Source: Vibrio metoecus
Lineage (GTDB): Bacteria; Pseudomonadota; Gammaproteobacteria; Enterobacterales; Vibrionaceae
Direction: 5' to 3'
DNA length: 64,000 nt
Assembly (NCBI RefSeq): GCF_009665255.1
Contig: NZ_CP035687.1
Coordinates: 868,001 to 932,000 of the forward strand
Part shown: positions 28,360 through 38,349 of the stretch, piece after piece
Layout: each line of letters starts with the position of its first letter
Position numbering within the stretch: position 1 is the first letter of the stretch
Translations under genes and position numbers: made by a program
Notes under the pieces: model-generated
The model's input: only the letters and a program-made list of their open reading frames with translations
What the model was told of the DNA's origin: nothing
The model's database searches: none

Positions 28360-29216
28360 TTCATTTCACCAGTATGCACTTTCGCACCAATTTCAAGCGC
28401 CATAGGCAGGCCTGCATCCGGATAGATTTTGCTCATTGTTTCAATCAGTTGCGCACTGTTTTTACTAGAGGCTTTCGCTTTAGCAAAATCAGCTAGGTAT
28501 TTTTGTGAAAACGTAATGGCACTGCTATCCATCGCCGTACCTGAAGTCATATGCCCTGGAATGACCACTTTCGGCTTAAGTGCTGCCATCTCGTCGAGTT
28601 GTTCAGCCCAAGCTTTGCGCTCACTGTCTGTTTGTGCATCGGCCATCCATAGATGAACGTTACCGTATACAGCCACATTCCCCAAGATCGCTGCATTGGC
28701 AGGGATCCACAAGTAAGGACGATGTTTTAACTCACCTTCGGTACCACGAATTTCGATTGTTTGGCCATCAATTTCCAGTGTTTTACCTTGGTATGCGGTT
28801 GGCAGAACCGGTTTCACTGGCGCGTTGGCGCCCATTTTCGGTGCCCAGAAATCCAGCTTACCTTGCAGTTTCTGTTCGATTTTCGCTTTCACACCTGGGG
28901 TTGCAATCACTTCTGCTTGCGGGAACATCTGCTTTAACACTTCTGCACCAAAGTAGTAGTCTGGATCCGCTTGCGAAATGAAAATGGTTTTTAAGGTTTT
29001 ACCTGAATCCAACACTTTTGCGCCGATGCGCAGCGCATCTGCTTTGGTAAAGCCAGTATCCACCACCATCGCTTCGGTTTCACCATACACCACGGTTGCA
29101 TTCACATGGAAGCTGTTACCATCGGCGTTGTAGACATCTAAAGTCAGTGGGGTCGCAGCCATGGCTTGAGCAGATAAGGTCATGGTAGCAGCAAGTAGTT
29201 TAGTCAATGTGTTCAT
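28353..29216 (-). CDS. exported MBL-fold hydrolase with degenerate metal motif
   Basis: A 287-residue metallo-beta-lactamase-fold protein with a signal peptide (cut near AQAMA). The usual T-H-x-H-x-D-H metal motif is replaced by ISQADPDYYFG, losing the histidines but keeping the Asp and Gly. The later VIPGHMTSG His is kept. It resembles what is called the Vmh family in Vibrio annotation, from memory. It may bind metal differently or not act as a classical hydrolase. GGAG precedes the ATG. Operon with the DsbA-like gene. Confidence 0.85.
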   Translation of the reverse strand: MNTLTKLLAATMTLSAQAMAATPLTLDVYNADGNSFHVNATVVYGETEAMVVDTGFTKADALRIGAKVLDSGKTLKTIFISQADPDYYFGAEVLKQMFPQAEVIATPGVKAKIEQKLQGKLDFWAPKMGANAPVKPVLPTAYQGKTLEIDGQTIEIRGTEGELKHRPYLWIPANAAILGNVAVYGNVHLWMADAQTDSERKAWAEQLDEMAALKPKVVIPGHMTSGTAMDSSAITFSQKYLADFAKAKASSKNSAQLIETMSKIYPDAGLPMALEIGAKVHTGEMKW

Positions 29217-29376
29217 GTAAGACTCCGTTGTTAGGACGTTTGTTTTGTTGCGGTGAGTTTAAGCAAAGCATACGGTTGGATATATAGCGACTTGGCAACA
29301 TGATTGTTTCTTATATTGAACTAATTGATAGTGAGTTTTGAAGATTAGTTGATTTTCTATGTCTACCATACTCAAC

Positions 29377-29480
29377 ATTGCCGCAGTGTTGGCGACGTCC
29401 GTTCATTCCAATTACATGGTCTGTCTATGAGTTTGGGGGATGAATTCACGGAGTTCCTATCTACAATGACCAGCCCTTTG
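29377..29480. repeat. degenerate ERIC element
   Basis: The stretch GTTGGCGACGTCCGTTCATTCCAATTACAT ... GTCTATGAGTTTGGGGGATGAATTCAC (written as pieces of a longer run) follows the ERIC layout: GTTGGCTGCGCTCGCTCACCCCAGTCAC, then GAGCTCCTGGGGATTCAC. It has several substitutions. Boundaries are approximate. It lies in the 330-base gap before the metallo-hydrolase promoter. Confidence 0.6.
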
Positions 29481-29503
29481 GGGCATATCGCGGAAAATGG
29501 ACA

Positions 29504-29532
29504 TAAAAAAAGCACCCTGAGGTGCTTTTTTC
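29504..29532 (-). terminator. Rho-independent terminator of the 46-residue small gene
   Basis: AAAAAAGCACC / GGTGCTTTTTT with a short CTGA-type loop. On the minus strand it lies 17 bases after the small gene's stop. Confidence 0.88.
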
Positions 29533-29548
29533 ATCGGCGTGGTTTGAG

Positions 29549-29689
29549 TTACAAACCGCCTTGTTTTTGTGCTTCTTTCACCATTTGTTGGCGCTGAGCT
29601 TCCATGTCAGATGCAACGTCACTGTCCTGATGTGTTGAGTGTTCCAAAGCCTGTGGAACCAAAACATAGTACTTGTTGATTGTCATCAT
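29549..29689 (-). CDS. small protein of 46 residues, unknown function
   Basis: A short frame encoding MMTINKYYVLVPQALEHS... to ...EAQKQGGL, 45 or 46 residues depending on which of two adjacent ATGs is used. It has an AAGAGA ribosome site 8-10 bases upstream, no stop problems, a hydrophilic helical C-terminal half (EAQRQQMVKEAQKQ), and a strong terminator directly after it. It lies between the gnd terminator and its own terminator, so it is a separate transcription unit. No family recognised. Confidence 0.6.
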   Translation of the reverse strand: MMTINKYYVLVPQALEHSTHQDSDVASDMEAQRQQMVKEAQKQGGL

Positions 29690-29715
29690 CGATTCTCTTA
29701 AAAGCGAAATGTGCA

Positions 29716-29752
29716 GAAAAAAATAGAGGATGTCGGTAAAACCGACATCCTC
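29716..29752 (-). terminator. Rho-independent terminator of zwf-pgl-gnd
   Basis: A perfect 12-bp stem, GAGGATGTCGGT / ACCGACATCCTC, followed on the minus strand by ATTTTTTT. Confidence 0.92.
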
Positions 29753-29841
29753 CCTGAACGGCGAAATTATAGGCTGAGACGAAAGAAGTAGCTAGCTCTA
29801 ATTTCATCCTTATCAGTATGAGACTTTCTTACTAGGTGTGA

Positions 29842-31290
29842 TTACACGTCGTAAGTGGTAGACGCCGTATTACCGCCTGTACCCGTCCAGTTAGTGTGGA
29901 AGAACTCACCACGCGGACGATCGATACGCTCATAAGTGTGCGCACCAAAGTAATCACGCTGTGCTTGCAGCAGGTTCGCAGGCAGGCGAGCGGTGGTATA
30001 ACCATCTAGGAAGGTCAGTGCTGAAGTCGTACATGGCATTGGAATGCCGACTTCCAGCGACTTCGCAGCCACTTTGCGCCATGCTGCCAGACAGTTGTCC
30101 AGAATACCTTTGAAGTACGCATCAGAGCCTAAGAAAGCCAGTTCTGGGTTCTTTTCAAACGCATCACGGATGTTGCCTAGGAATGCAGAACGGATGATAC
30201 AACCACCGCGCCACATCAGAGCCACGTTACCGTAGTTCAGGTTCCAACCATTCTCGTTTGATGCTTCACGCATCAGCATAAAGCCTTGTGCGTAAGAGAT
30301 GATTTTTGAAGCCAGCAGCGCTTGACGCAGTGCATCAACCCAAACTTGTTTGTCACCTTCCACTTGCGTTTCAGTTTTACCAAACAGTTTTTCTGCTTCA
30401 ACACGTTGATCTTTCAGCGCAGACAGGCAGCGAGAGAACACAGATTCCGTGATCAGAGTCAGTGGAATACCCATGTCCAGCGCGTTGATGCCAGTCCATT
30501 TACCTGTGCCTTTTTGGCCAGCAGTATCGAGGATCTTCTCAACCAGTGCTTCACCATCTTCATCTTTGTAGCCAAGGATGTCAGCGGTGATCTCAACCAA
30601 GTAGCTGTCTAGCTCAGTTTTGTTCCAGTCAGCAAACACGGCTTGCATTTCATCGGCCGACATTCCCAGACCATCTTTCATGAACTGGTAAGCTTCAGTG
30701 ATAAGCTGCATGTCGCCGTATTCGATACCGTTGTGAACCATTTTCACGAAGTGACCTGCACCATCGTTACCAACCCAGTCACAGCAAGGCTCGCCAGCGT
30801 CAGTTTTGGCAGAAATGCCTTGGAAAATTGGTTTCACCGCTTCCCACGCTTCAGGTGCGCCACCCGGCATGATGGAAGGTCCGAAACGTGCGCCTTCTTC
30901 ACCACCAGAAACACCCGTACCGATGAAGTGAATGCCTTTTTCACGCAGTGCTTTGACACGGCGGTTAGTATCAGGGAAGTTGGTGTTACCACCATCAATG
31001 ATGATGTCGCCTTTGTCGAGCAGTGGAACCAGTTGCTCGATGAAGTCATCAACCACTTGACCCGCACGTACCATCAGCATCACTTTGCGTGGCGTCGCCA
31101 GTTTATCAACCAGCTCTTGCAGAGTGTAAGCGCCAACAATGTTAGTGCCTTTTGCTGGGCCTTCTAGAAACTCGTCCACTTTAGCCGCGGTACGGTTGTG
31201 TGCCACAACTTTGAAGCCGTGGTCGTTCATGTTGAGGATCAGGTTCTGGCCCATTACTGCAAGGCCGATTACACCGATATCACCTTTCAT
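29842..31290 (-). CDS. gnd: 6-phosphogluconate dehydrogenase, decarboxylating
   Basis: A 482-residue enzyme converting 6-phosphogluconate to ribulose 5-phosphate with NADP. It has the N-terminal Rossmann GVIGLAVMGQNL, the substrate block GTGVSGGEEGARFGPSIMPGG, and the KMVHNGIEYGDMQL helix with the catalytic Lys. The family's long C-terminal tail is complete. AGGAG precedes the ATG. Last gene of zwf-pgl-gnd, 13 bases after pgl. A full oxidative pentose-phosphate operon is therefore present. Confidence 0.97.
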   Translation of the reverse strand: MKGDIGVIGLAVMGQNLILNMNDHGFKVVAHNRTAAKVDEFLEGPAKGTNIVGAYTLQELVDKLATPRKVMLMVRAGQVVDDFIEQLVPLLDKGDIIIDGGNTNFPDTNRRVKALREKGIHFIGTGVSGGEEGARFGPSIMPGGAPEAWEAVKPIFQGISAKTDAGEPCCDWVGNDGAGHFVKMVHNGIEYGDMQLITEAYQFMKDGLGMSADEMQAVFADWNKTELDSYLVEITADILGYKDEDGEALVEKILDTAGQKGTGKWTGINALDMGIPLTLITESVFSRCLSALKDQRVEAEKLFGKTETQVEGDKQVWVDALRQALLASKIISYAQGFMLMREASNENGWNLNYGNVALMWRGGCIIRSAFLGNIRDAFEKNPELAFLGSDAYFKGILDNCLAAWRKVAAKSLEVGIPMPCTTSALTFLDGYTTARLPANLLQAQRDYFGAHTYERIDRPRGEFFHTNWTGTGGNTASTTYDV

Positions 31291-31303
31291 TTATTTCTCT
31301 CCT

Positions 31304-32020
31304 TCACGCAATCTTTGCTGCGGCGTCTGAATCTAAGTACCACTCGGTCACTCCTGAAGTGGAGTGAATTTTTGCTGCCGGATAAGGCAGTTGCTCGGCT
31401 GGAGTGGTGTGAATTTGTTCTACGATCTCGGCTTTACCTGCGCCAAGAACGAGATAACTGATGCGTTTTGCGGCTTGCAGCACTTTCGCGGTTTTCGAAA
31501 CGCGTCGCTGTCCGGATTCCGGATGGCTTGCCACCACCGAAAGATTCGCGTCTGCATAGTCGGTTTGCCCTGGGAACAGGGATGCGGTATGACCATCTGC
31601 ACCCACACCCAGTAGGATCCAATCAAATACTGGCGTGCCGTTTTCCGTTGGGATCACATGCGCCATCGCTTGAGCAAAACGTTCGGCTTCAGCTTGTGGC
31701 TCGTTTTCACCCAGAATGCGGTGAATGTTTTGCGCAGGCATATTGATTTTGCTAAACAGCAACGCATTGGCTTCACCATAATTACTTTCTGCATCATCCG
31801 GTGCCACACAGCGTTCATCACCCCACCAGAAATGCAGGTTTTGCCACTGAATGTCGTTCGCGTAAGGCTGGCTTGCCAGCAGCTTAAACAGCATTTTTGG
31901 CGTGCTGCCGCCAGACAAGGAAATATGTACTGGCTGACCTTGCTGGCTGTACGCCAACATATCGTCAGCAAGGCTTTTCACCACGGCATCCGCAGTTGGG
32001 AAAATTTTATGGTTGATCAT
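31304..32020 (-). CDS. pgl: 6-phosphogluconolactonase
   Basis: A 238-residue DevB/SOL-type lactonase related to glucosamine-6-phosphate isomerase. Visible blocks are ISLSGGSTPKMLFKLL near residue 35 and WWGDERCVAPDDAESNYG, then GVGADGHTASLFPG. It hydrolyses 6-phosphogluconolactone made by Zwf. It overlaps zwf by 4 bases. Confidence 0.95.
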   Translation of the reverse strand: MINHKIFPTADAVVKSLADDMLAYSQQGQPVHISLSGGSTPKMLFKLLASQPYANDIQWQNLHFWWGDERCVAPDDAESNYGEANALLFSKINMPAQNIHRILGENEPQAEAERFAQAMAHVIPTENGTPVFDWILLGVGADGHTASLFPGQTDYADANLSVVASHPESGQRRVSKTAKVLQAAKRISYLVLGAGKAEIVEQIHTTPAEQLPYPAAKIHSTSGVTEWYLDSDAAAKIA

Positions 32021-33522
32021 AATTCGCAGTAATCCGTGTTAGTGAGGTTTTTACAAGGGAAGCGCCACTCACGGCCGTCACGGCGTAGCAAGTCATCCGA
32101 CTCTTTAGGGCCCCAAGTACCACAGGCGTAGCCATACAGCGATTGCGGATCTTGTTTGAAATCGAGGATCGGCTGCACAAACTTCCAACAAGCTTCTACC
32201 GCATCAGTACGGGCAAACAGTGTCGCGTCACCATTGAGTGCATCGAGCAGCAAACGCTCATAAGCGGTCAGCATTTTGATCTGCTCCAATGAGGCGTAGT
32301 GGAAATTCATCGACACTTCTTTGGCTTTGAAACCTGCGCCCGGCTCTTTCAAGCCGAAGCTCATCAGAATGCCTTCATCAGGCTGAATACGGATGATCAG
32401 CTTGTTCTCTGGTGCATTTTGCCCAAAGACAGGATGCGGTGTACGTTTGAAGTGAATGACCACTTCGGTGACACGCGTTGGTAAACGTTTACCGCTGCGC
32501 ACATAGAATGGCACACCATTCCAACGCCAGTTATTGATGAACATTTTCAGCGCAACGTAAGTTTCGGTGCGTGAATCAGCGGCCACGCCCGGTTCATTAC
32601 GGTAGCTGGGTAAAAACTGCCCACGAACTTCCGATTCGGTGTATTGACCAAGCACCAGATTGTTGCGCAGATCAGATTCAGAAAGCGGTTGTAGGCTTTG
32701 CAGTACCTTGTTCACTTCGTTACGAATGGAATCCGCGTTGATCGCCGCAGGCGGCTCCATGCCCACCATAGCCAGCACTTGCAGCAGGTGGTTTTGGAAC
32801 ATATCGCGCACCGCACCAGAACCATCGTAATAACCGCCGCGTTCTTCCACACCCAGGAATTCTGCGCCTGTGATCTCCACGTAATCAATAAAGTTACGGT
32901 TCCACAGTGGCTCAAACATGCCATTGGCAAAGCGGAACACCAGCAGGTTTTGCACGGTTTCTTTACCAAGGTAGTGGTCGATACGGTAGATCTGATGCTC
33001 TTTGAAGTGGTGGTGGATTTCCACATCCAGATCTTGTGCAGATTGCAGATCGTAACCAAAAGGTTTCTCGATGATCAGACGCTTCCAGCCTTGGCTCTCA
33101 TCGTTGAGGCCATGTGCCGCAAGGCAAGCTGGGATCACGCCATACAGGCTTGGCGGCGTTGCGAGATAAAACAGCGTATTGCGCTGTTCAAACTGATAAT
33201 CGTTAGCCAGTGTATCAAGGCGAGTCGCTAAGTGCTGATAATCAGCTACTTCGGCCGTGTTCAGCGCTTGATAATGCACGTGCTGCATGAAGGCTTCGAG
33301 AGCGGCTGGTTCGGTTTTTTCCAGCTCTTGCAGCGAACGTTTTAGCTTCTCGCGGTAAGACTCGTCACTGTACTCGGTACGGCTCACGCCTAAAATCGCA
33401 AACGATTTAGGCAGTTGCTGACTGGCATAGAGGTGATACAACGCAGGAATAAGCTTACGGTACGTCAAATCTCCCGAAGCACCGAAAATTACGATGCTGC
33501 TGTTTTCAGGTATTACCATCAT
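32017..33522 (-). CDS. zwf: glucose-6-phosphate 1-dehydrogenase
   Basis: A 501-residue dehydrogenase making 6-phosphogluconolactone with NADP. It shows the nucleotide loop IFGASGDLTYRKLIPALYHL and the active-site RIDHYLGKE. Two adjacent ATGs (33522 and 33519) share an AAAGGAAAG ribosome site. First gene of the operon. I looked for a HexR box upstream and did not find a convincing one. Confidence 0.97.
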   Translation of the reverse strand: MMVIPENSSIVIFGASGDLTYRKLIPALYHLYASQQLPKSFAILGVSRTEYSDESYREKLKRSLQELEKTEPAALEAFMQHVHYQALNTAEVADYQHLATRLDTLANDYQFEQRNTLFYLATPPSLYGVIPACLAAHGLNDESQGWKRLIIEKPFGYDLQSAQDLDVEIHHHFKEHQIYRIDHYLGKETVQNLLVFRFANGMFEPLWNRNFIDYVEITGAEFLGVEERGGYYDGSGAVRDMFQNHLLQVLAMVGMEPPAAINADSIRNEVNKVLQSLQPLSESDLRNNLVLGQYTESEVRGQFLPSYRNEPGVAADSRTETYVALKMFINNWRWNGVPFYVRSGKRLPTRVTEVVIHFKRTPHPVFGQNAPENKLIIRIQPDEGILMSFGLKEPGAGFKAKEVSMNFHYASLEQIKMLTAYERLLLDALNGDATLFARTDAVEACWKFVQPILDFKQDPQSLYGYACGTWGPKESDDLLRRDGREWRFPCKNLTNTDYCEL

Positions 33523-33868
33523 CTTTCCTTTAGAAACGAGGTACTCCCTTGATTTTGCAGTGAATCAATATCCATGTTCACCGGAAAATCTTTGGGTATT
33601 GGTAGCATGCGCCAACCCTAGCAGCGCAATACACAAATCAAAAACCGATCTTACCTATAGGTTTAATAGGAAAAATCAATCGGTGGGGAAGAACGGCGTG
33701 CTAGCGAAACTCATCCCCAACTCGGGGGCGTATTGTCTACGACTCTTTGACATACATCAACTATTGATAACGCAATCGATTGAATTGTGACACGATAAAA
33801 ACTTAACTCTACGTTTTTAAAAGGAAAACATATTAAAGGTTGTTAGTCGCTGTAAGAGGGTTTTAGGG
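33523..33868. other. intergenic region upstream of zwf
   Basis: About 345 bases between the zwf start and the end of the HD-GYP gene. No gene, clear hairpin or confident operator is seen. It must hold the zwf promoter. Confidence 0.5.
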
Positions 33869-36756
33869 CTAATAAACCTCTCGTAAATAAGTTTGTACTT
33901 TTCGGATATGCTCTTGAGTCTCTATCACGCCATTTTGGTACTGTTCTGGGTTGAGAAAACGCTCGGCGTAAACAAGATGGAGATTCTGTTGTAGAAAGAG
34001 CAGGTAGAGTTTGGGGTCGATGTGTCCGCTGGTGGCCATCTCGGTCATGATGGTAATGCACTCTTGCAAGCTTTTGGCTTTTTTATAGGGACGATCGCTG
34101 GAAGTCAGTGCTTCAAACACATCGGCAATCGCCATAACTCTAGCTGGAATAGAAAGCTGAGAAGCATCCAAGCCTCGGGGTAGCCTTGGCCATCCATGCG
34201 TTCATGATGACCGCCTGCAATTTCAGGCACGCCTTGTAAATGTTTTGGATAGGGGAGGCGTTGCAGCATCAAAATGGTTTGCACAATGTGATCATTAATC
34301 ATAAAGCGGTCTTCTGCGGTGAGTGTGCCGCGTTTGACTTTCAGGTTATGTAGCTCTCCTCGGTTGTATTGGAGTGCGGGTGGTTTGAGACAAAACTCTT
34401 CTTGCCATATCTCTTGCGGGGTTTTGCCTTGTGGCCATTCGAATTGATGCACGAGTTTATCGGCCAGTAAGGATTCCCATACCGGCAAGGCGGAAGAGGG
34501 GGCCGCGCGAGATTTTTCAATCCAAGACACCCCAATTTGATCGTCTAATGTCCGCTTCCACTGCCGTTGAGCAATCTGCTCAAGTCGTTCTATATCGGCA
34601 TCACTCATCCCTTCACTGCCTAAATTGCATTGAGCAACAAAAGCAAATTCTGCATCCAATTGTTGATGCTGCGCTTTCAACTCTTGCTCTGCTTGAGTTG
34701 GGTCTCCCCCTTGAGCGCAAGTGTGCCAGTAGTCGCGCTCGGCTTGCATTTTCAGGAGTTCAAAACGCATGCGCACCTCGTGAATACGGTCATAAATCGT
34801 TTCCAGTTTGGTGGCTTTGTCGACCACAAATTCTGGTGTGGTGACTTTACCGCAATCGTGCAGCCAAGCCGCGAGCGTTAACTCTTCCCACTGTTCGGCA
34901 TTCATCGTAAATTCCGGGAAATAACGTTTATCTTTGGCGGCGGCTTCGGCCAACAAACGAGTCAATTCTGGAACGCGTTGGCAATGGCCTCCGGTATAGG
35001 GTGATTTGGTATCAATGGCTGATGCAATCAACTCAACAAACGCTTTCAGCATCTCTTTTTGCTGCTGAATTTTATCAATGTTGTCTTTGGCTATTTCGGC
35101 AAAACTGAGTAACTCACGCAAAAAGGCGTGCTTGTCAATTTGAGCCTCTTCTACCGCTCGTTCATAACCTAAACAGACAATGCCGACTAACTGGCGCTCG
35201 CGGTTAAGCAACGGGAAAAAGTACAAGTCAGAGTTGTAAAGCTGGTCGAGATAAGCGCGCAGAATATTGTCTTTTCGATTGAGATGAATAGTTTCACCCT
35301 TACGCAATTCGGCTAAAAGCCATGGGCTGCTACTGAGCAACTGATTAATGTCGATCTTCAATGGGATAATCGCATGGTTGGCTGCGACCGAAAATTCATG
35401 CCCTTCTTGATCAAGAACATACAGAAGAATGGTTTCTGCTTTGGTGATGACATAGCTTTGGTGAGCAATGGTTTTGGCTAACTGAGAGAAATCTTGGTTA
35501 TTGGTGGTTTCGCGCAGTAAGCCAAGCAAATCGTGCAACGCATGTTCCATCAATTGGATGGATTGGCTTAAATTGGCTACCTCAGTAATCAAAGTTTGTG
35601 GGTAGCGCGTTTTCTTGAAGTTAAAACGTGCAATATTATCAGTGAGTTGAATAAGGTTATGCATCGGGCTAAAGAGGCGCTTTGCTACCCAAATCACCAC
35701 AGGAAAACAGAGCAGAAGCAACACAATGGCGCTGGTGATTTGTCGATTTCGTAAAGTGATTAAATCTGCCAGCAACTCCTCTTTTGGGGTGGCTTGCGCT
35801 AAAAAAAGATTGAGTTGTTGATTGAGTTTGACTGGGGTGAGCGTGGTCACCCAATCTTTACCTTGGCTATGGGGTGTGTCGTATTGAGGTTGGCTACTGA
35901 TACGATTCATGACCGACGCGAAGGGCGTATCGTCATTGAGCAATGATTGTTTAATTTGCTCTGGCTTGTTACGTAAATCGAGCCCAGAATTATGTTCAGC
36001 CAATGGGCGTAGCTGTTGATCTAGCAAGATCAATTGTGAATGGTCGGAAAACCCGAGTTTGCCCAGTTCGTTTGAGAGAGCTTTGAGGGTTAAATCTGCA
36101 CCCACGACCTGTTTACCATTAAACGAGCGACGAGATAGCGTTAAGCCATACGTTTGTAAGGTAAAAAACAGATAGGGTTCGGTGAGTCGGACAACGCCAT
36201 CATTCTCCGCATTCAAATACCAAGGGCGTACTCTTGGATCAAAAAAGTGGGCGACTTCTTTGTATTGACCCACCAACTTCATGTCTTGATTGAGAAAGTA
36301 GATATCATTTGTGCCAGAAGTATTGCTGTAATTCATCCACAATACCGCATCATCCGGTGCGGCGAAGGTCGCGCGATCCGCACGGCTGAGCAGAGGTCGA
36401 AACATAAAAAACTGCCCAGTTTCATTAGCAAAATAGAGCGCGTTAAGATTCGCAGATTGTTGAAAGGCGCGAACGATGGATGTTAACCAGCGCTGCTCAT
36501 GCAGTGGTAGTGTGGTGTTTTCGATAAAAGTGCTGGTGGCGAGAAAATCAAGCGTGGTCAAAATTGGTGCCACATTTTGTGTGAACACGGTTTCGAGTTT
36601 TTGGCTATTCTCATGCGCCAAGGTTTTCGCACTACCCGCCAAAAGCTGTTGAGAGCTGTGGTAACTGATGGCAATCAACACACTACCGATAAACAAGATC
36701 AGAATAAAAAACAGGCTGCTGATGTGAATAGAAAGAGAATAGCGACGCTTTTTCAT
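33869..36756 (-). pseudogene. HD-GYP sensor protein with dCache domain, frameshifted
   Basis: Two overlapping frames (34105-36756 and 33869-34171) give a 962-residue protein if one base is added at the G4 run at 34177-34180 (C4 on the coding strand). Order: membrane helix (~9-31), periplasmic dCache with DPRVRPWYLNAENDG, second helix (~345-365), HAMP-like and GAF-like regions, then HD-GYP with LHDCGK and HHERMDGQGYP. An insertion of about 160 residues separates DKATKLE from LTAEDRFMINDH, far longer than usual. The family hydrolyses cyclic di-GMP. From memory this is VCA0895. Start at 36756 precedes the membrane helix. The break removes the final ~90 residues as written. Confidence 0.85.
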
Positions 36757-36981
36757 AATGTTACCTAAGCCAAATAACATAATTAAGTATTGTCTATCCT
36801 CGCTAGGTTGCAAAAAAATCAGCCTATTTAATGTGTTCGCTCTTACTGCGGTAGAGTACCGAACGGGAATCTGTAGAGCGCGATAGTCGTGGTTCAAAGC
36901 CGTGATATGAACGATTCAACATAGCAACCCTAAGGGTAGGCTGCTACACTGGCCGACAATGCGTTTGGAAGGACTGTTGAA

Positions 36982-37728
36982 ATGAAATTAGCCGTAGATA
37001 CTCACACTCACACTTACGCCAGTGGCCATGCTTATAGCACGCTGATTGAAAATGCGCGTGCGGCGAAACAGAATGGCTTAACGCTGTTTTGTACCACTGA
37101 CCATGCCGAATCTATGCCCGGAGCGCCGCATTACTGGTTTTTCTCCAACCAACGCATTTTGCCCCGTTTTCTTGAAGGCGTGGGCGTAATTCGTGGTGTG
37201 GAGGCCAACATCCTCAATCCGCAAGGCGAAATCGATTTGCACCCAAGCGTTGACCAAAATTTGGATTGGGTCATTGGCAGTTTCCACGAACCAGTATTTC
37301 ATCCCGCCGATAAAGCCGTGCATACCCAAGCCTTGATTGAAACCATCAAAGGCGGTCGAGTGGATGCGCTAGGTCATCTGGGGAACCCGCATTTTGATTT
37401 CGATTTTGAACAGGTGATTGCCTGTGCCAAAGCGCACAATGTGGCGATTGAAATCAACAACAGCACTTTAAAAGGGCATAGTCGAGTGGGCAGTATTGAT
37501 CGTTGTTACGAGATTGCTCGTGTCGCGAAATCGCTCGATGCCTACATCACCACTGGCAGTGATGCCCATTTTTGTCTAGATATCGGCGGTTTATCCCTAG
37601 CCAGTCAACTGATTGATGAAGTGGGCATTAACCCGAAACGCGTTATCACTCATACCGCGCGTCAGTTCCTCGATTTTCTTGAGTTACGTGGTCGCCAGCC
37701 AATTGAAGAGTTTGCCGACCTACTTTAA
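36982..37728 (+). CDS. PHP-domain phosphatase, YcdX family
   Basis: A 248-residue PHP-fold hydrolase. The metal-binding histidines show in VDTHTHTYASGHAYSTL at the start, FCTTDHAESMPG and the late TTGSDAHF. Length and pattern match E. coli YcdX, a trinuclear zinc phosphatase linked to swarming. AAGGA precedes the ATG. Its 3' end runs 77 bases before cytochrome b562. The substrate is not known. Confidence 0.92.
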   Translation: MKLAVDTHTHTYASGHAYSTLIENARAAKQNGLTLFCTTDHAESMPGAPHYWFFSNQRILPRFLEGVGVIRGVEANILNPQGEIDLHPSVDQNLDWVIGSFHEPVFHPADKAVHTQALIETIKGGRVDALGHLGNPHFDFDFEQVIACAKAHNVAIEINNSTLKGHSRVGSIDRCYEIARVAKSLDAYITTGSDAHFCLDIGGLSLASQLIDEVGINPKRVITHTARQFLDFLELRGRQPIEEFADLL

Positions 37729-37804
37729 TTTTGCAACAAAACTCAGCTCACTTTTGCAGGCAGAATGGCGTACAATTCCAGTCCCTTCAAAAGTGAGTAG
37801 AAAA

Positions 37805-38188
37805 ATGAAAAGAACACTGATTCTAACGGCGGCATTGCTCGCCACTCCGGTTTTTGCCGCTGGGCATGATCTTAAATCGATCATGCAAGACATGAAACTG
37901 GCGTTTAAACAAGCCGCGGAAGCCCAAACCGTCGAAGCAATGCAAGCGCCAGTGACCACGCTGGAAAGCTTAGTTAAGCAAGCGAAACAGAGGTCGTATC
38001 CCGCTGAAAAAGAAGCCACTTATCAAGAAGGTTTCAACAAACTTGACGTCACACTGGGGCAAGTTGAAGCGCATTTGCAAGCTGGTGAGCTTGAAGCCGC
38101 AAAAGCGAGCCTAAAAACTGTCGATGATTTGCGTGTTGAATACCATGGCAAGCGCAATCCAAGTATCTGGAAACGTCTATTTGGCTAA
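37805..38188 (+). CDS. cybC: soluble cytochrome b562
   Basis: A 127-residue periplasmic four-helix haem protein. A signal peptide ends in PVFA before AGHDLKS. A Met in the first mature helix (SIMQDMKLAFK) and the His in RVEYHGKRNP near the end match the Met/His axial ligands of cytochrome b562. The start at 37805 gives the signal peptide; the frame is open upstream into ycdX. Its role in electron transfer is not established in the family. Confidence 0.9.
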   Translation: MKRTLILTAALLATPVFAAGHDLKSIMQDMKLAFKQAAEAQTVEAMQAPVTTLESLVKQAKQRSYPAEKEATYQEGFNKLDVTLGQVEAHLQAGELEAAKASLKTVDDLRVEYHGKRNPSIWKRLFG

Positions 38189-38195
38189 TCTTCTC

Positions 38196-38234
38196 TCCCT
38201 TCCGTTTTGTGGTTTCGCGTAAAACTGGAAGGGA
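38196..38234. other. hairpin downstream of cybC
   Basis: TCCCTTCC pairs with GGAAGGGA, with GTTTT / AAAAC extending the stem, 8 bases after the cybC stop. No T tail follows on the plus strand, so it is at best a weak terminator. Confidence 0.5.
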
Positions 38235-38349
38235 AAAATAATGTTTGAGATGTAAGCAACCCTCAGTTTTTGTTAAAACTTGGGTGTAACACACTGTTAT
38301 GGTTATCACTAACGGTTATAGTAGTGAGCAATCCATAAAGAGTGTTGTT

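Noticed and set aside
32698..33231. A 177-codon frame antisense to zwf
   Set aside because: Shadow of zwf, with no protein-like pattern.
33523..33868. Possible HexR box upstream of zwf
   Set aside because: Searched for TGTAATT-N-AATTACA-like palindromes and found none convincing.
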